From Flavobacterium sp. (GTDB lineage: Bacteria; Bacteroidota; Bacteroidia; Flavobacteriales; Flavobacteriaceae): 5,971 nucleotides of DNA. Positions 5,785 through 5,971 of this stretch are shown here, piece by piece. The stretch is from NCBI GenBank assembly GCA_017989775.1, contig JAGNPF010000106.1, forward strand, positions 1 through 5,971, in the 5' to 3' direction. A model generated the notes under the pieces. The model saw nothing but the letters and a program-made list of their open reading frames with translations. It did no database searches and had not been told where the DNA came from. A program made the translations under genes and the position numbers. Each line of letters begins with the position of its first letter. Positions within the stretch are counted from its first letter, which is position 1.

Positions 5785-5971
5785 ATGGAAGTTACAGGAA
5801 AAATCAAGATGATCGACCAAACCAAAGAGGTTGGGTCTTCAGGATTCAAAAAAAGAGATGTTGTTGTTACAACGGACGAACAATATCCACAACATATTTT
5901 GGTTCAGTTTGTTCAAGACAAATGTGATTTGTTGAATAATTACCAAGTGGGCGAAGCCGTGAAAATCGACA
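5785..5971 (+). CDS. DUF3127 family protein, N-terminal part (3' end outside window)
   Basis: ATG at 5785 opens a frame that stays open to the right edge (62 complete codons). It begins MEVTGKIKMIDQTKEVGSSG and continues through FKKRDVVVTTDEQYPQHI, then VQFVQDKCDLLNNYQVGEAV. This matches the conserved start of the DUF3127 family, small Bacteroidetes proteins of unknown function thought to have an OB-like beta-barrel. Full members are around 100-130 residues, so about half is missing here. The VQDKCDLLNNYQVG segment is a family hallmark. There is no signal peptide, so it should be cytoplasmic. It is divergent from the kinase gene and has its own promoter and leader. The start is preceded by an A/T-rich stretch without a Shine-Dalgarno motif. 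Nucleic-acid binding is possible for such a fold but is not shown by the sequence. Confidence 0.9.
   Translation, partial: MEVTGKIKMIDQTKEVGSSGFKKRDVVVTTDEQYPQHILVQFVQDKCDLLNNYQVGEAVKID

Noticed and set aside
5558..5849. Minus-strand open frames (68 and 88 codons) between the kinase and DUF3127 genes
   Set aside because: Both run through the consensus plus-strand promoter, and the longer one also overlaps the DUF3127 coding start. They contain no recognisable motif, and the translations look like AT-rich non-coding sequence. A decayed gene cannot be fully excluded.

Overview
The window looks like an ordinary stretch of chromosome from a Flavobacterium-like member of the Bacteroidetes. Four things suggest this: the AT-rich base composition; start codons preceded by A-rich sequence rather than a Shine-Dalgarno motif; a TAnnTTTG/TTTG promoter of the Bacteroidetes sigma-A type; and the gene families present (SusC/iron-type TonB receptor, Bacteroidetes-style GreA, DUF3127). 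No mobile element, CRISPR array, tRNA or rRNA was seen.

Layout, left to right. (1) Positions 1-1495, plus strand: the C-terminal barrel of a TonB-dependent outer-membrane receptor, cut by the window edge, followed by an intrinsic terminator (1527-1559). (2) Positions 1558-2010, minus strand: a small lipoprotein with a Rieske-like fold whose two cluster-binding histidines appear to be replaced. It converges on the receptor gene, and its stop codon overlaps the receptor terminator's T-run. (3) A 158-bp divergent spacer leads to greA (2169-2645, plus). The greA leader carries a terminator-like hairpin. A 66-bp spacer made of an 8-bp-periodic inverted repeat then separates greA from a HIT-family hydrolase gene (2712-3101), probably in the same transcript. 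(4) A 12-bp-stem terminator (3137-3168) is followed after only 22 bp by a secreted transglutaminase-like protein gene (3191-4363). (5) This gene meets, tail to tail with a 4-base overlap, a membrane histidine kinase gene on the minus strand (4360-5508). (6) A 276-bp divergent spacer carries the best promoter in the window. It drives a DUF3127 gene (5785 to the right edge), which is cut by the window end.

The genes do not form one pathway. They are housekeeping (greA, HIT), envelope (receptor, lipoprotein, transglutaminase-like protein) and signalling (kinase) functions placed side by side. I found no convincing new multi-gene system. The points most worth a second look are the histidine-less Rieske-like lipoprotein, the hairpin in the greA leader (compare the terminated greA leader RNAs of E. 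coli), and the period-8 palindromic spacer between greA and the HIT gene.
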